Positions 53,196 through 62,834 of a DNA stretch of 64,000 nt are shown here, in pieces. The notes under the pieces are model-generated. The model had not been told where the DNA came from. It saw only the letters and a program-made list of their open reading frames with translations, and did no database searches. Positions within the stretch are counted from its first letter, which is position 1. Each line of letters begins with the position of its first letter. Both the position numbers and the translations under genes were made by a program. Origin of the DNA: Arthrobacter sp. Marseille-P9274 (GTDB lineage: Bacteria > Actinomycetota > Actinomycetes > Actinomycetales > Micrococcaceae); assembly GCF_946892675.1 (NCBI RefSeq), contig NZ_CAMPOV010000001.1, positions 1,958,033 to 2,022,032 on the forward strand, read 5' to 3'.

Positions 53196-56100
53196 ATGGC
53201 ACTGAATATCACCTACCCCGCCGCCCTGCCCGTTTCCGGACGGCGGGACGAAATCATGGCCGCCATAGCAGCCCACCAGGTCGTCATCATCGCGGGCGAA
53301 ACCGGGTCGGGCAAGACCACGCAGATTCCGAAAATGTGCCTGGAGCTCGGCCTGGGCGACCGCGGCCTGATCGGGCACACGCAGCCGCGCCGGCTGGCCG
53401 CCCGCACGGTCGCCGAGCGGATCGCCGAGGAGCTGGATACGAAGCTCGGCGAGGAGGTCGGCTTCCAGGTCCGCTTCACCGGGGAAACCGGCCCGAAGAC
53501 CAAGATCAAGCTGATGACGGACGGCATCCTGCTGGCGGAGATCCAGCATGACAAGCTGCTGAGGAAATACAGCACGATCATCATCGATGAGGCGCACGAG
53601 CGAAGCCTGAACATCGACTTCATCCTCGGCTACCTGCGGCGCGTCCTGCCCCAGCGGCCGGACCTGAAGGTCATCATCACGTCGGCCACCATCGATCCGG
53701 AGCGGTTCGCCAAGCACTTCGGCACGGACTCCGGCCCGGCCCCCATCATCGAGGTCTCCGGCCGCACCTACCCCGTCGAGATCCGGTACCGGCCGCTGAA
53801 CCAGCCCGCCGAAGACATGGACCCGGATGACGACTCCGCCGAGCTTGAGGAGGACCGGGACCCGCTGGACGCCGTCTGCGACGCCGTGGACGAGCTGGCC
53901 CAAGAGGCTCCCGGGGACATCCTCATCTTCTTCTCCGGCGAACGCGAGATCCGTGACGCGGCGGACGCCCTCGCCGGCCGGATCCAGGCCAATCCGAGGC
54001 TCGCCGGAACCGAGGTCCTTCCCCTCTATGCCCGGCTCTCGCTGGCCGAGCAGCACCGGGTCTTCTCCCCCGGCGGCAGGCGCAGGATCGTGCTCGCTAC
54101 GAACGTTGCCGAAACATCCCTCACGGTTCCGGGCATCAAGTACGTCGTGGACACCGGCACCGCCAGGATCTCGCGCTACTCGCACCGCACCAAGGTCCAG
54201 CGGCTCCCGATCGAACGCGTCTCGCAGGCCTCCGCCAACCAGCGGTCCGGGCGCTGCGGCCGCGTCAGCGACGGCATTGCCATCCGTCTCTACTCCGAGG
54301 AGGACTTCGCCGGCCGGCGCGAGTTCACCGACCCGGAAATCCTCCGGACGAACCTCGCCGCCGTGATCCTCCAGATGACGGCGATGGGCGTGGCGCGCAG
54401 TCCCAAGGACATCGAGGACTTCCCGTTCGTCGAGCCTCCGGAGACCAAGGCCATTAACGACGGCGTTTCCCTCCTGCGCGAGCTCGGCGCCCTGGCCGAA
54501 CCGGCGGCCCGGAAGCCGGGCGGAACGAAACCTGCCGCGGCAGGCAAAGGCGGGCTGACCGCCGTCGGACATCAACTCGCGCAGCTTCCCGTGGACCCGC
54601 GGATCGGCAGGATGATCGTGGAGGCCGGCCGGCGCGGCTGCGTGCGCGAGGTCATGGTGCTGGCCGCGGCCCTGACCATCCAGGACCCGCGGGAACGCCC
54701 GACTGACAAACAGCAGCAGGCGACCGAAATGCACAAGCGGTTCGTCGACGAGAAGTCGGACTTCACGGGCATCCTGAACCTTTGGCGGTACCTGCAGGAG
54801 AAGCAGAAGGAGCTGTCCTCCAGCCAGTTCCGCAAGCTGTGCCGCAACGAGTTCATCAACTACCTGCGCGTGCGCGAGTGGCAGGACCTGTTCATCCAGC
54901 TCCGCCAGCTGGCCAAGCCGCTCGGCATCACCCTCGCCTCCAATCCCGAAGTCGATCCGGTCGGCAACCACGACGCGATCCACCAGAGCCTGCTGGCCGG
55001 CCTGCTCAGCCACATCGGGCTCTATGACGAGCGCAGGCGCGAATATGCCGGCGCGCGCGGCACGAGGTTCGCAATCTTCCCGGGCTCGGCCCTGTTCAGG
55101 AAGTCCCCCGAGTGGGTCATGGCCGCCGAGCTGGTGGAGACGTCCCGGCTGTGGGCACGTGTGGCCGCGCGGTTCGACCCGCTCTGGGCGGAGGAGATCG
55201 CCCCGCAGCTGGTCAAGCGCAGCTACTCCGAGCCGCACTGGTCCAAGCGCCAGGGCTCCGTGGTGGCGTACGAGAAGGTCACGCTGTACGGGGTGCCGGT
55301 CGTGCCGCAGCGCCGGATCCAGTACGGCCGGATCGATCCGGAGCTGAGCCGCGAGCTCTTCATCCGCCACGCGCTGGTGGAGGGCGACTGGCGAACCCAC
55401 CACAAGTTCTTCCACCGCAACCGCGCCCTGCTCGCCGAGGTCGAGGAGCTCGAGACGCGCATGCGCCGGCGCGACCTGCGGGTGGACGACGAGGCGCTCT
55501 TCGAGTTCTACGACCAGCGGATCGGCCAGGGTGTCGTCTCCGAACGGCACTTCGATAAGTGGTGGAAGGCGGCCCGGCACGAAAACCCGGGCCTGCTGGA
55601 CTTCGATCCGGAGGCGCTGCTCACCCAGGATGCCGACGAACTCGACACCGCCGCTTTTCCCAAGCACTGGCACTACGGTTCCTTCGAACTGCCGCTGAGC
55701 TACGAGTTCTCGCCGGTCGCGCCCGGCGGCGCGCCGAACCCGTCCGATGGCGTGACGGTGGAAGTGCCGGTCCTGTTCCTGAACCAGCTGGCCGAGGCGC
55801 CCTTCCGCTGGCAGATTCCGGGCCTCCGCGCGGAGCTGCTGACTGCCCTGATCAAGTCCCTGCCGAAGCAGGTCCGGAAGAACTTCGTGCCGGCCCCCGA
55901 TGTCGCCCGGGCGGCAGCGGCGGCGCTGGCCGAGGACTTCGATCCGCAGCGGGACGAGCTGGAGCCCTCCCTGGAGCTGGTGCTGCGCCGGCTCAAGGGG
56001 CACGTTATTCCGCCGGGGTCCTGGAACCGGGAGGCCGTCCCGCCGCACCTGCGCATTACCTTCCGGGTGGTGGACTCCAAGGGGAAGGTCCTGGACGAGG

Positions 56101-57197
56101 GCAAGGACCTCGCCCAGCTGCAAGAGGAGCTCGCTCCGGCCACCCGCCGCGCCATCGCCGACTCCCTCGGCGCGACGCCCGGCACCGTGAAGCCCGCATC
56201 GAAATCCGGAAGCCGTCCATACGGCGTCCGCGCCACGGAACAGGCAGCCGGTGCGGGGACCAAAACGCGGCTGTCCGGGGCAACCGGAGACCGTGCCGAG
56301 GCCATGACGCTGGCCAACGGCGACGTGCTGGCCGAGCGTTCCGGGCTCAGGGGCTTCGCGCCGTCGGTGCTGCCGCAGCAGGTCTCGCGCCTGGTCGCCG
56401 GGCACACCGTCACCGGTTACCCCGCGTTCGTCGACGAGGGCGAGGCCGTCGGCCTGCGGATCTACCAGACGCGGGCCGAACAGGAATCGGCAATGCGCTC
56501 GGGCATCATCCGGCTGCTGGCGCTGAAGGTCCCGTCCCCGCAGCGTTACGTGCTGGACCATCTGAACAACACCGAGAAGCTCACCTTCAGCCAGAACCCG
56601 CACGGCTCGGTGACCAGTCTGATCGACGACTGCACCCTCGCCGCCATCGACAAGCTCGTGCCGGCGCAGCTGCCGTGGACACGCGAGGAATTCGACAGCC
56701 TCTACGAACTGGTCCGCGCCGAACTGATCGACACGGTGTTCACCGTGACCGCCGTCGTCGAAAAGGTCCTGGCCGCAACCCGGCGGATCCAGAAGGCGCT
56801 CAAGGCGGGCACCAGCCCGGCCCTGATCAGTGCGTTCAATGACATCAAGAGCCAGCTGGAGCAGCTGGTCTACCCCGGCTTCGTGGCCCGGACCGGGTAT
56901 GCCCAGCTCAGCCAGCTGCCGCGGTACTTGGCTGCTATCGAGCGCCGGCTCGAGAAGCTCCCGACCATCGTCGCCCGGGACGCGGCACAGATGGCTACGG
57001 TCCAGAAGCTGGAAGACGACTACGACGACGCCGTGGCCGCCTTGCGTCCCGGGGCGCGGACGCCCGAAGGGCTCCGGAAGGTGCGCTGGATGATCGAGGA
57101 GCTGCGCGTCAGCTTCTTCGCCCAGGAACTGGGCACGGCCTACACGGTGTCCGAGAAGCGGATCCGGACGGCACTGAACGAGGCGCTCAGCCGCTGA
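53196..57197 (+). CDS. hrpA: ATP-dependent RNA helicase HrpA
   Basis: DEAH-box SF2 helicase, 1333 residues, close to E. coli HrpA (1300). Walker A GETGSGKT at 34-41, DEAH at 131-134 (IIIDEAHERS), TSATID after it; helicase domain 2 includes LPLYARLSL and QRSGRCGR (motif VI). An extended C-terminal region follows (OB fold and HrpA-specific DUF3418). Roles in E. coli include ribosome collision rescue and mRNA processing. A 9-bp hairpin overlaps the stop codon. Confidence 0.96.
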   Translation: MALNITYPAALPVSGRRDEIMAAIAAHQVVIIAGETGSGKTTQIPKMCLELGLGDRGLIGHTQPRRLAARTVAERIAEELDTKLGEEVGFQVRFTGETGPKTKIKLMTDGILLAEIQHDKLLRKYSTIIIDEAHERSLNIDFILGYLRRVLPQRPDLKVIITSATIDPERFAKHFGTDSGPAPIIEVSGRTYPVEIRYRPLNQPAEDMDPDDDSAELEEDRDPLDAVCDAVDELAQEAPGDILIFFSGEREIRDAADALAGRIQANPRLAGTEVLPLYARLSLAEQHRVFSPGGRRRIVLATNVAETSLTVPGIKYVVDTGTARISRYSHRTKVQRLPIERVSQASANQRSGRCGRVSDGIAIRLYSEEDFAGRREFTDPEILRTNLAAVILQMTAMGVARSPKDIEDFPFVEPPETKAINDGVSLLRELGALAEPAARKPGGTKPAAAGKGGLTAVGHQLAQLPVDPRIGRMIVEAGRRGCVREVMVLAAALTIQDPRERPTDKQQQATEMHKRFVDEKSDFTGILNLWRYLQEKQKELSSSQFRKLCRNEFINYLRVREWQDLFIQLRQLAKPLGITLASNPEVDPVGNHDAIHQSLLAGLLSHIGLYDERRREYAGARGTRFAIFPGSALFRKSPEWVMAAELVETSRLWARVAARFDPLWAEEIAPQLVKRSYSEPHWSKRQGSVVAYEKVTLYGVPVVPQRRIQYGRIDPELSRELFIRHALVEGDWRTHHKFFHRNRALLAEVEELETRMRRRDLRVDDEALFEFYDQRIGQGVVSERHFDKWWKAARHENPGLLDFDPEALLTQDADELDTAAFPKHWHYGSFELPLSYEFSPVAPGGAPNPSDGVTVEVPVLFLNQLAEAPFRWQIPGLRAELLTALIKSLPKQVRKNFVPAPDVARAAAAALAEDFDPQRDELEPSLELVLRRLKGHVIPPGSWNREAVPPHLRITFRVVDSKGKVLDEGKDLAQLQEELAPATRRAIADSLGATPGTVKPASKSGSRPYGVRATEQAAGAGTKTRLSGATGDRAEAMTLANGDVLAERSGLRGFAPSVLPQQVSRLVAGHTVTGYPAFVDEGEAVGLRIYQTRAEQESAMRSGIIRLLALKVPSPQRYVLDHLNNTEKLTFSQNPHGSVTSLIDDCTLAAIDKLVPAQLPWTREEFDSLYELVRAELIDTVFTVTAVVEKVLAATRRIQKALKAGTSPALISAFNDIKSQLEQLVYPGFVARTGYAQLSQLPRYLAAIERRLEKLPTIVARDAAQMATVQKLEDDYDDAVAALRPGARTPEGLRKVRWMIEELRVSFFAQELGTAYTVSEKRIRTALNEALSR

Positions 57198-57210
57198 GGG
57201 GCTGAGCGCC
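57182..57210 (+). terminator. Hairpin overlapping the hrpA stop
   Basis: GGCGCTCAG (57182-57190) pairs with CTGAGCGCC (57202-57210); the hrpA stop codon is in the loop. No T tract; possible weak terminator or 3' stabiliser. Confidence 0.4.
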
Positions 57211-57306
57211 GGCCAGCCCGCCGCTGCAATGCCCTGTCGACGAGTGCGCTATCGACGCGACCGGCCGCTGAGCGGGCCCCGTCAGAGGAGCGCAGCCGTC
57301 AGCCGG

Positions 57307-57735
57307 CTACTCCGCCGGGACGAATTCGCCGTAGCCGGCGGACCGGAGCCCGTCGCGCAGCTTTTGCGCGTTCGCTTCCAGCCGGTCGGGGTCCGGGTTG
57401 TGCTCCGCCTTCTTGAAGTCGAATTCCGCCTCCGAGCTGGCCGGCCAGACGTGCAGGTGCAGGTGGTCGACTTCGAAGCCGGCGATGATCATGCCGGCGC
57501 GCGGTACTCCGAAGGTGTCGACCTGCACCTTGCCGATGGTCCGGGCAACGTCGGTCACTTTCCGCCACAGCTCCGCCGGCGCGTCGGTCCAGCGGTCCAC
57601 CTCCTGCCTGGGCACCACGAGGGTATGGCCGTCGGCCAGCGGTCCGATACTGAGGAAGGCGACGACGTCGTCGTCCTTCCAGACAAATTTCCCGGGGATG
57701 TCGCCGTTGATGATCTTGGTGAACAGGGTGCTCAT
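57307..57735 (-). CDS. HIT family protein
   Basis: 142-residue nucleotide hydrolase/transferase of the HIT group. Histidine triad HLHLH at 91-95 (VDHLHLHVWP). N-terminal beta strand FTKIINGDIPGKFV is typical (Hint-like). Stop overlaps the ADH start? It ends at 57307 and begins at 57735, with ATGA overlap to the upstream ADH stop (57732-57735). Function probably adenylated-substrate hydrolysis; exact substrate unknown. Confidence 0.92.
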   Translation of the reverse strand: MSTLFTKIINGDIPGKFVWKDDDVVAFLSIGPLADGHTLVVPRQEVDRWTDAPAELWRKVTDVARTIGKVQVDTFGVPRAGMIIAGFEVDHLHLHVWPASSEAEFDFKKAEHNPDPDRLEANAQKLRDGLRSAGYGEFVPAE

Positions 57736-58862
57736 GCATTCTCCTTCAGTGATGCGATGTCCAGGACGAAGCGGTACTTGACGTCTCCGGCGACCATGCG
57801 GTCGAAGGCCTGATTCAGCTGCCGGGCCGTCACCAGCTCGACGTCGGCGGTAATGTCGTGTTCCGCGCAGAAGTCGAGCAGTTCCTGGGTCTCGGAAATC
57901 CCGCCGATCAGCGAACTCGCGTACGCGATGCGCCGGCGCATCAGCACCCCGACCGGGATCGGCGGCATGTCCTCGCCGGGAAGACCGAGCTGGATCAGGG
58001 CGCCGTCGCGCCGGAGGGCGCGCAGGTAGGGCACCAGGTCGTGGCTGGCCGCAACGGTATCGATGACCAGGTCGACCGACTCGGCGGCCTCTGCCATGGC
58101 CGCCGCATCGCCGGACGCGACGACGGCGTCGGCGCCGAGCAGCATCGCCGCCTCCGTCTTTTCCGGCGACGTCGTGAAAACGGTGACGCCGGCGCCCATG
58201 GCCTTCGCGAGCTTGACTGCCATGTGGCCCAGCCCGCCCAATCCGACGACGCCGACGCGGTCACCGGGCTGGACACCGAAGTAGCGCATCGGCGAATAGG
58301 TCGTGATACCCGCGCAGAGCAGCGGCGCGGCCCCGGCCGGATCAAGGCTGGCCGGCATCCGCAGGCAGAAATTCTCGTCGACGACGATCGAGGTGGCGTA
58401 GCCGCCCTGGGTCGTCTCCCCGGCGTGCCTCCGGTCCGCGGCGCCGTAGGTGCCGACCGAGCCCTCCTCGCAGTACTGCTCCAGCCCCTCTTCGCAGCTG
58501 GCGCAGCTGCGGCAGGAATCCACCATGCAGCCGACCCCGACGAGGTCTCCCGGGCCGAAGAGCGTCACATCCGCGCCGATGGCAGTGACCCGGCCGACGA
58601 TCTCGTGGCCGGGCACCAGCGGATAGCGCTGCGGCCGCCACTCGCCCCGCGTGGAATGGACGTCCGAGTGGCAGAGGCCGCAGTAGGCGATGCTGATTTG
58701 GACGTCATGCGGTCCTGGATCGCGGCGTCCGATCTCCAACGGCACGAGCCCGGAGTCCGCCGAGGTGGCTCCATAGGCCGCAACGGTTGGGCCGCGGCGG
58801 CCGGCAGCCGGGCCGGAGAGGGGTTTGCCCAAGGGGGGCGGTGCAGGGCGGCCGAGAGTCAT
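57732..58862 (-). CDS. Zinc-dependent NAD(P) alcohol dehydrogenase (cinnamyl-alcohol/YahK-like)
   Basis: 376 residues, medium-chain dehydrogenase. Catalytic zinc site AYCGLCHSDVH and GHEIVGRV; structural zinc in the loop with CMVDSCRSCASCEEGLEQYC; NAD(P) motif GLGGLGH. The N-terminal ~30 residues are Pro/Gly-rich and outside the domain. Reduces aldehydes or oxidises alcohols; substrate unknown. Stop overlaps the HIT gene start (ATGA), so the two are coupled. Confidence 0.93.
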   Translation of the reverse strand: MTLGRPAPPPLGKPLSGPAAGRRGPTVAAYGATSADSGLVPLEIGRRDPGPHDVQISIAYCGLCHSDVHSTRGEWRPQRYPLVPGHEIVGRVTAIGADVTLFGPGDLVGVGCMVDSCRSCASCEEGLEQYCEEGSVGTYGAADRRHAGETTQGGYATSIVVDENFCLRMPASLDPAGAAPLLCAGITTYSPMRYFGVQPGDRVGVVGLGGLGHMAVKLAKAMGAGVTVFTTSPEKTEAAMLLGADAVVASGDAAAMAEAAESVDLVIDTVAASHDLVPYLRALRRDGALIQLGLPGEDMPPIPVGVLMRRRIAYASSLIGGISETQELLDFCAEHDITADVELVTARQLNQAFDRMVAGDVKYRFVLDIASLKENA

Positions 58863-58887
58863 AGTGCGACGCTACCGGCTGGCATGC

Positions 58888-59790
58888 TCAGCCTGCCAGT
58901 TTCGAATCGGCGTGTGACCGCGTTTCGCCCGGGGCACGCTCTCCGGCAGGCGCACCGTAGGGCTCCCCGCCTGTGGCCGCCGGCCGGCCCAGCTGTGACC
59001 ACTGGGACCAGGAACCCGGGAACAGCGCGGCGGCGATCCCGGCTTCGGCCAGGGCCGCGATCTCGTGGGCGGCACTCACGCCCGAGCCGCAGTAGACGGC
59101 GACCGGCTTGCCTGCCTGCACGCCGACGCTGCGGAACCTGGCCGCCAGCCGGTCCGCGGGCAGGAAGCGGCCATCGGCGTCCAGATTGGCCGCGGTCGGC
59201 GCGCTGAGGGCGCCGGGGATATGGCCGGCCTTGGGATCGACCGGTTCGTTCTCGCCGCGGTACCGTTCACCGGCGCGGGCATCCAGCAGTACACCGTCCG
59301 CCGCGAACCCCGCCACGTCGTCGAGGAGCAGCACCGGCATGTTCCCGGGTTCCAATTGCACGCTGCCCAGGCAGGGCAATTCCTCGCCCCGCTCCAGCTC
59401 GAGGCCCTCCTGGCGCCAGGCCGCGAGGCCGCCGTCGAGCAGGAAGACCCGGTCTAATCCCCCGTCGCGCAGCAGCCACCACAGCCGTGCCGCGGACTGT
59501 CCCCCGGCGTCGTCATAGACCACCACCGTGTCGTCCCGGTTGATGCCCCATTCGCGGGCCGACTCCTCGAATGCTGCCGCTTCGGGCAGCGGATGGCGGC
59601 CAAGGCCATGGCTGCCGGGCGCCGCCAGGCCGGTCTCCAGGTCCACGAAGACGGCCCCGGGAATGTGTCCTTCAAGGTAATGCTTGTGCCCGTCCCGGTC
59701 TCCCAGGGCCCAGCGCACATCGAGTACCACCGTGCGCGCCCCGGAGGTCATCCGGTCCCGCAGCGTCGGTACGTCCATCAGAGTCTTCAT
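58888..59790 (-). CDS. Sulfurtransferase (3-mercaptopyruvate type)
   Basis: 300 residues, two rhodanese domains. The catalytic loop CGSGVSA with Cys234 matches 3-mercaptopyruvate sulfurtransferases (CGSGVTA) rather than thiosulfate ones (CRKGVTA). The N-terminal inactive domain has DVRWALGDRDGH and DAGGQSAARLWW with Gly in the Cys position. Role: persulfide sulfur transfer for thiolation or cyanide detoxification. Confidence 0.92.
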   Translation of the reverse strand: MKTLMDVPTLRDRMTSGARTVVLDVRWALGDRDGHKHYLEGHIPGAVFVDLETGLAAPGSHGLGRHPLPEAAAFEESAREWGINRDDTVVVYDDAGGQSAARLWWLLRDGGLDRVFLLDGGLAAWRQEGLELERGEELPCLGSVQLEPGNMPVLLLDDVAGFAADGVLLDARAGERYRGENEPVDPKAGHIPGALSAPTAANLDADGRFLPADRLAARFRSVGVQAGKPVAVYCGSGVSAAHEIAALAEAGIAAALFPGSWSQWSQLGRPAATGGEPYGAPAGERAPGETRSHADSKLAG

Positions 59791-59868
59791 GGGATCTCCT
59801 TCTGAACTCGGCCGCCGGCTCCCTTGCCGGCGTTCGTACTGCAGCCCGGGTCGGGCGGCAGGGTCTGC

Positions 59869-60525
59869 TCACACCGTAACGCTTTGGCCCGGCTCCAGGT
59901 GCTGGTAACGGGTGCCGTACTGTTCACCGAACCGGACCAGGTGCTTTTCGACGATCCCCTGCCCGGTGCTGTTGAGCAGGCCGTCGTGGATGGGGTAGGC
60001 GCGGGACGGCCGCACGGAGGTGAGGAAGTCGATGACCTCTGCGGTCTTGGACCAGGGGCCATGGACCGGCACCAGCAGGGTCGGCACCACCTGGCGGTGC
60101 GGCACGATCAGGGCGTCCCCCGGATGGTAGACGTTGTCATCGATGAGGTAGCCGATGTTGTCCACGACCGGGATATGGGAGTGGATGAGAGCATGCTGGC
60201 CGCCGTAGGTGCGGATCTCGAAGCCGGATACGGAGAAGCGGGTCTGCGGCGCCGCGGCGTGGATGCGTCCGGCGGCCTCGGGGACGAGCTCCCGGAGTTC
60301 TTCGGCCACGCCCTCCGGGGCATAGACCTGCATGCCGTCGCTGGCCGAGAGAATGCCGGGGAGCCGCTCGCGGTCCACGTGGTCCTCGTGCTCGTGGGTG
60401 ATCAGCACCGTCGCCGCGCCCTTGAGCGCCACCTCGAGTTCGGAGAAGCCGCCAGGGTCGATGACCAGGGCGTGGCCGTCCTTTTCGAGCCTGATGCAAG
60501 CGTGGGTGTACTTGGTGAGCAGCAT
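59869..60525 (-). CDS. MBL-fold hydrolase (UlaG/UPF0173-like)
   Basis: 218 residues. Metal motif HEHEDH at 44-49 (His44, His46, Asp48, His49) and later His-rich ligands PVHGPWSK and YPIHDGL. The fold resembles UPF0173/UlaG-like lactonases. Substrate unknown. Divergent from zur with 101 nt. Confidence 0.85.
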   Translation of the reverse strand: MLLTKYTHACIRLEKDGHALVIDPGGFSELEVALKGAATVLITHEHEDHVDRERLPGILSASDGMQVYAPEGVAEELRELVPEAAGRIHAAAPQTRFSVSGFEIRTYGGQHALIHSHIPVVDNIGYLIDDNVYHPGDALIVPHRQVVPTLLVPVHGPWSKTAEVIDFLTSVRPSRAYPIHDGLLNSTGQGIVEKHLVRFGEQYGTRYQHLEPGQSVTV

Positions 60526-60626
60526 GCTCCAAGCCTACCCAGCTCGAGTGCGGCGGCAACCGGCTGATAGGCTGGATGGCAAGGTTCAGGCCTTCGAACG
60601 TGCCCGCCAAGGAGACTTACCCGCCC

Positions 60627-61064
60627 ATGCCATCCCCTTCCGCCGAACCCACGTCGCGCCGCCGCGGTTCTGAGCAGCGGGTGACCAGGCAGCGGCTGGC
60701 TGTCGGCCAGGCGCTGGACAATCTGGACGATTTTGTCAGCACGCAGGAACTGCACCGACTGCTGCAGGAGCGCGGCGAATCCGTCTCGCTCGCGACGACC
60801 TACCGCATCCTGCAGTCCATGGCCGACGACGGCCTCGTGGACGTGCTGCGCAAGGATGACAATGAGGCGGTCTACCGCCGCTGCGCCGCGGAGCACCATC
60901 ATCACCACCTGCTCTGCCGCGAGTGCGGCAAGGCCGTGGAGATCGAGGCGCCGGCGGTGGAGCGGTGGGCCGCACGGGTCGCCGAGGAACACGGCTACAC
61001 CCAGGTGGCGCATACCGTGGAGATGTACGGCCTGTGCCCGGAATGCAGCGCTAGGACGCGGTAG
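60627..61064 (+). CDS. zur: Fur-family regulator, probably Zur
   Basis: 145 residues from the ATG at 60627, preceded by AAGGAG; a longer in-frame reading begins at 60576. Winged-helix DNA-binding region (about 20-80) with TTYRILQSM; His cluster HHHHH at about 90-94; the structural zinc CxxC pairs CREC (97-100) and CPEC (137-140) typify Zur/Fur. Next to and convergent with znuB (14-nt overlap), so it is very likely the zinc uptake regulator, as known for actinobacterial Zur. Confidence 0.9.
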   Translation: MPSPSAEPTSRRRGSEQRVTRQRLAVGQALDNLDDFVSTQELHRLLQERGESVSLATTYRILQSMADDGLVDVLRKDDNEAVYRRCAAEHHHHHLLCRECGKAVEIEAPAVERWAARVAEEHGYTQVAHTVEMYGLCPECSARTR

Positions 61065-61941
61065 CGGCCTTCCGCGCGGCCGGTCCGCCGGTCCGCCCGT
61101 AGCCGGTTCGCCGGCTGCCGATGATCCGGCACGCCACGTAAATCAGGAAGGAAATCGTGGTTACGTAGGGGCTGATCGGAATCCTGCCGCCCAGCGCCAG
61201 CAGGATCCCGCCCAGCACGGAGCCGGTGGCGAACAGCACGCTGAGCAGGGCCACCAGCCGCGGCGACGCCGTCACCCGCATGGCCGCGGCGGCCGGGGTG
61301 ATCACCAATGCGAGCACCAGCAGCGCACCGACGATCTGGATGGAAAGCGCCACGGCGAGCCCGAGCAGGACCATGAACACCACCGACAGCTTGCCGGCGG
61401 GAACTCCGCGGGCCACCGCTAGCTCCGGGTCCGCGCTGGCGAAGGTCAGCGGTCTCCAGATGGCCAGCAGCGCCGCAATGACGACGGCGGAGCAAATGAG
61501 CATCAGGTTCACCTGGACCGTGTCCACGGAGACGATCTGGCCGGTGAGCAGCCCGAACTTGTTCGCCGAGCGGCCCTCGTACAGGGACAGGAACAGGATG
61601 CCCAGCCCCAGCCCGAACGGCATGATCACCCCGATGCTGGAATTGCGGTCCCGCGCGCGCTTGCCCATGAACCCGAGGATGACGGCGGCGATCACCGAGC
61701 CGGCCAGCGAACCGAAGATGACGTTGGCCCCCACCAGCAGGGCGAACGCGGCACCGGCGAAGGACAATTCGGCGATGCCGTGGACCGCGAAGGCGAGGTC
61801 GCGCAGCATCACGAAGATGCCGATCAGTCCCCCGACCAGGCCGAGCGCGGCCCCGGCGATGAGCGAGTTCGTCACCAGCGGCAGCAGCTGCCCGTAGTCC
61901 TCGAAGTTGAAGAGCGCCGGGAAGATGTCGTTCGGGTCCAT
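61051..61941 (-). CDS. znuB: Metal ABC transporter permease (ZnuB-like)
   Basis: 296 residues, about 8 membrane helices, the last gene of the znuABC operon. The ABC-3 permease pattern FAVHGIAELSFAGAAFALL and SIQIVGALLVLALVITPAAAA are visible. Start ATG at 61941 lies 2 nt after the ATPase stop. The C-terminal tail RKAATAS overlaps the end of zur. Confidence 0.93.
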   Translation of the reverse strand: MDPNDIFPALFNFEDYGQLLPLVTNSLIAGAALGLVGGLIGIFVMLRDLAFAVHGIAELSFAGAAFALLVGANVIFGSLAGSVIAAVILGFMGKRARDRNSSIGVIMPFGLGLGILFLSLYEGRSANKFGLLTGQIVSVDTVQVNLMLICSAVVIAALLAIWRPLTFASADPELAVARGVPAGKLSVVFMVLLGLAVALSIQIVGALLVLALVITPAAAAMRVTASPRLVALLSVLFATGSVLGGILLALGGRIPISPYVTTISFLIYVACRIIGSRRTGYGRTGGPAARKAATAS

Positions 61942-61943
61942 GC

Positions 61944-62834
61944 TCAGTCCTCGTCGCCTTCGTGCTGGCCGTGCTCGTGCGTGGTCGCGTCCGGCAGGCC
62001 GACGACCACCAGCCGGCCCTCGTTCCGGATCACGCGCACCCGCGTGCCGTACATGTCGGAGAGGACGTCGGTGGTCATGACCTCTTCCGGGGTGCCAACG
62101 CGGAACTGGCCACCGGCCAGGTAGAGCACGCGGTCGACATAATCGATGATCGGATTGATCTCGTGCGTGACGAAGACAACCGCCGTGTCGCTGCGGCGGC
62201 GCTGCCCGTCGATCAGCGCGCTCACCGCCTGCTGGTGGTGCAGGTCCAGCGACAGCAGCGGCTCGTCGCAAAGGAGCACCCGCGGATCGGTGGCCAGGGC
62301 CTGCGCCGCCCGGAGCCGCTGCTGTTCGCCGCCGGAGAGCATGCCCACCGGCACGTCCGCATATGCCGACGCGCCGACCACTTCGAGCAGTTCGTCGACC
62401 CGCTGGCGGAAGGCGCGGCCCCTGAGCCGGATCCCCCAACGGTGCCCGTCCAGCCCCAGCCCCACGAGATCGCGCGCCCGCAGCGGGCTGCCCGCCCGGA
62501 AAGCCTTCTGCTGCGGGATGTAGCCGATGTGGCGGCTGCCGGTCCTGACCCGGCGCCCGGCGATCAGGGCGGTCCCCGTGGTCAGCGGCTGCAGGCCGAG
62601 CAGCACGCGGAGGAGGCTGGTCTTGCCCGAGCCATTGGGCCCCAGGACGGCCAGGAACTCCCCCGGGGCCACGCAGAGGTCGAGGTTTTCCCACAGGACC
62701 CGGTCACCATAGGAAAGGCCGGCGCCGCGCAGCTCGATGGCCGCGGCGCCGGCGGTTACGGCCGCCGCTGCGCCTTCGACGGCGGATGCGGCTGCCGTAG
62801 CGGCCTGCTGCCGGCCGCTCTCAGTCTCGGACAT
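61944..62834 (-). CDS. znuC: Metal ABC transporter ATP-binding protein (ZnuC-like)
   Basis: 296 residues. Walker A GPNGSGKTS, signature LSGGEQQR, Walker B LLCDEPLLSLD. N-terminal ~30 residues are Ala-rich; the C-terminus is His/Asp/Glu-rich (THEHGQHEGDED), which could bind zinc. Its ATG overlaps the znuA stop by 14 nt. Confidence 0.93.
   Translation of the reverse strand: MSETESGRQQAATAAASAVEGAAAAVTAGAAAIELRGAGLSYGDRVLWENLDLCVAPGEFLAVLGPNGSGKTSLLRVLLGLQPLTTGTALIAGRRVRTGSRHIGYIPQQKAFRAGSPLRARDLVGLGLDGHRWGIRLRGRAFRQRVDELLEVVGASAYADVPVGMLSGGEQQRLRAAQALATDPRVLLCDEPLLSLDLHHQQAVSALIDGQRRRSDTAVVFVTHEINPIIDYVDRVLYLAGGQFRVGTPEEVMTTDVLSDMYGTRVRVIRNEGRLVVVGLPDATTHEHGQHEGDED

Noticed and set aside
53178-56603. 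Open reading frame of about 1140 codons on the minus strand across hrpA
   Set aside because: It mirrors hrpA codon bias (Arg/Asp/Val/Leu-rich), has no recognisable domains, and hrpA itself carries all helicase motifs.
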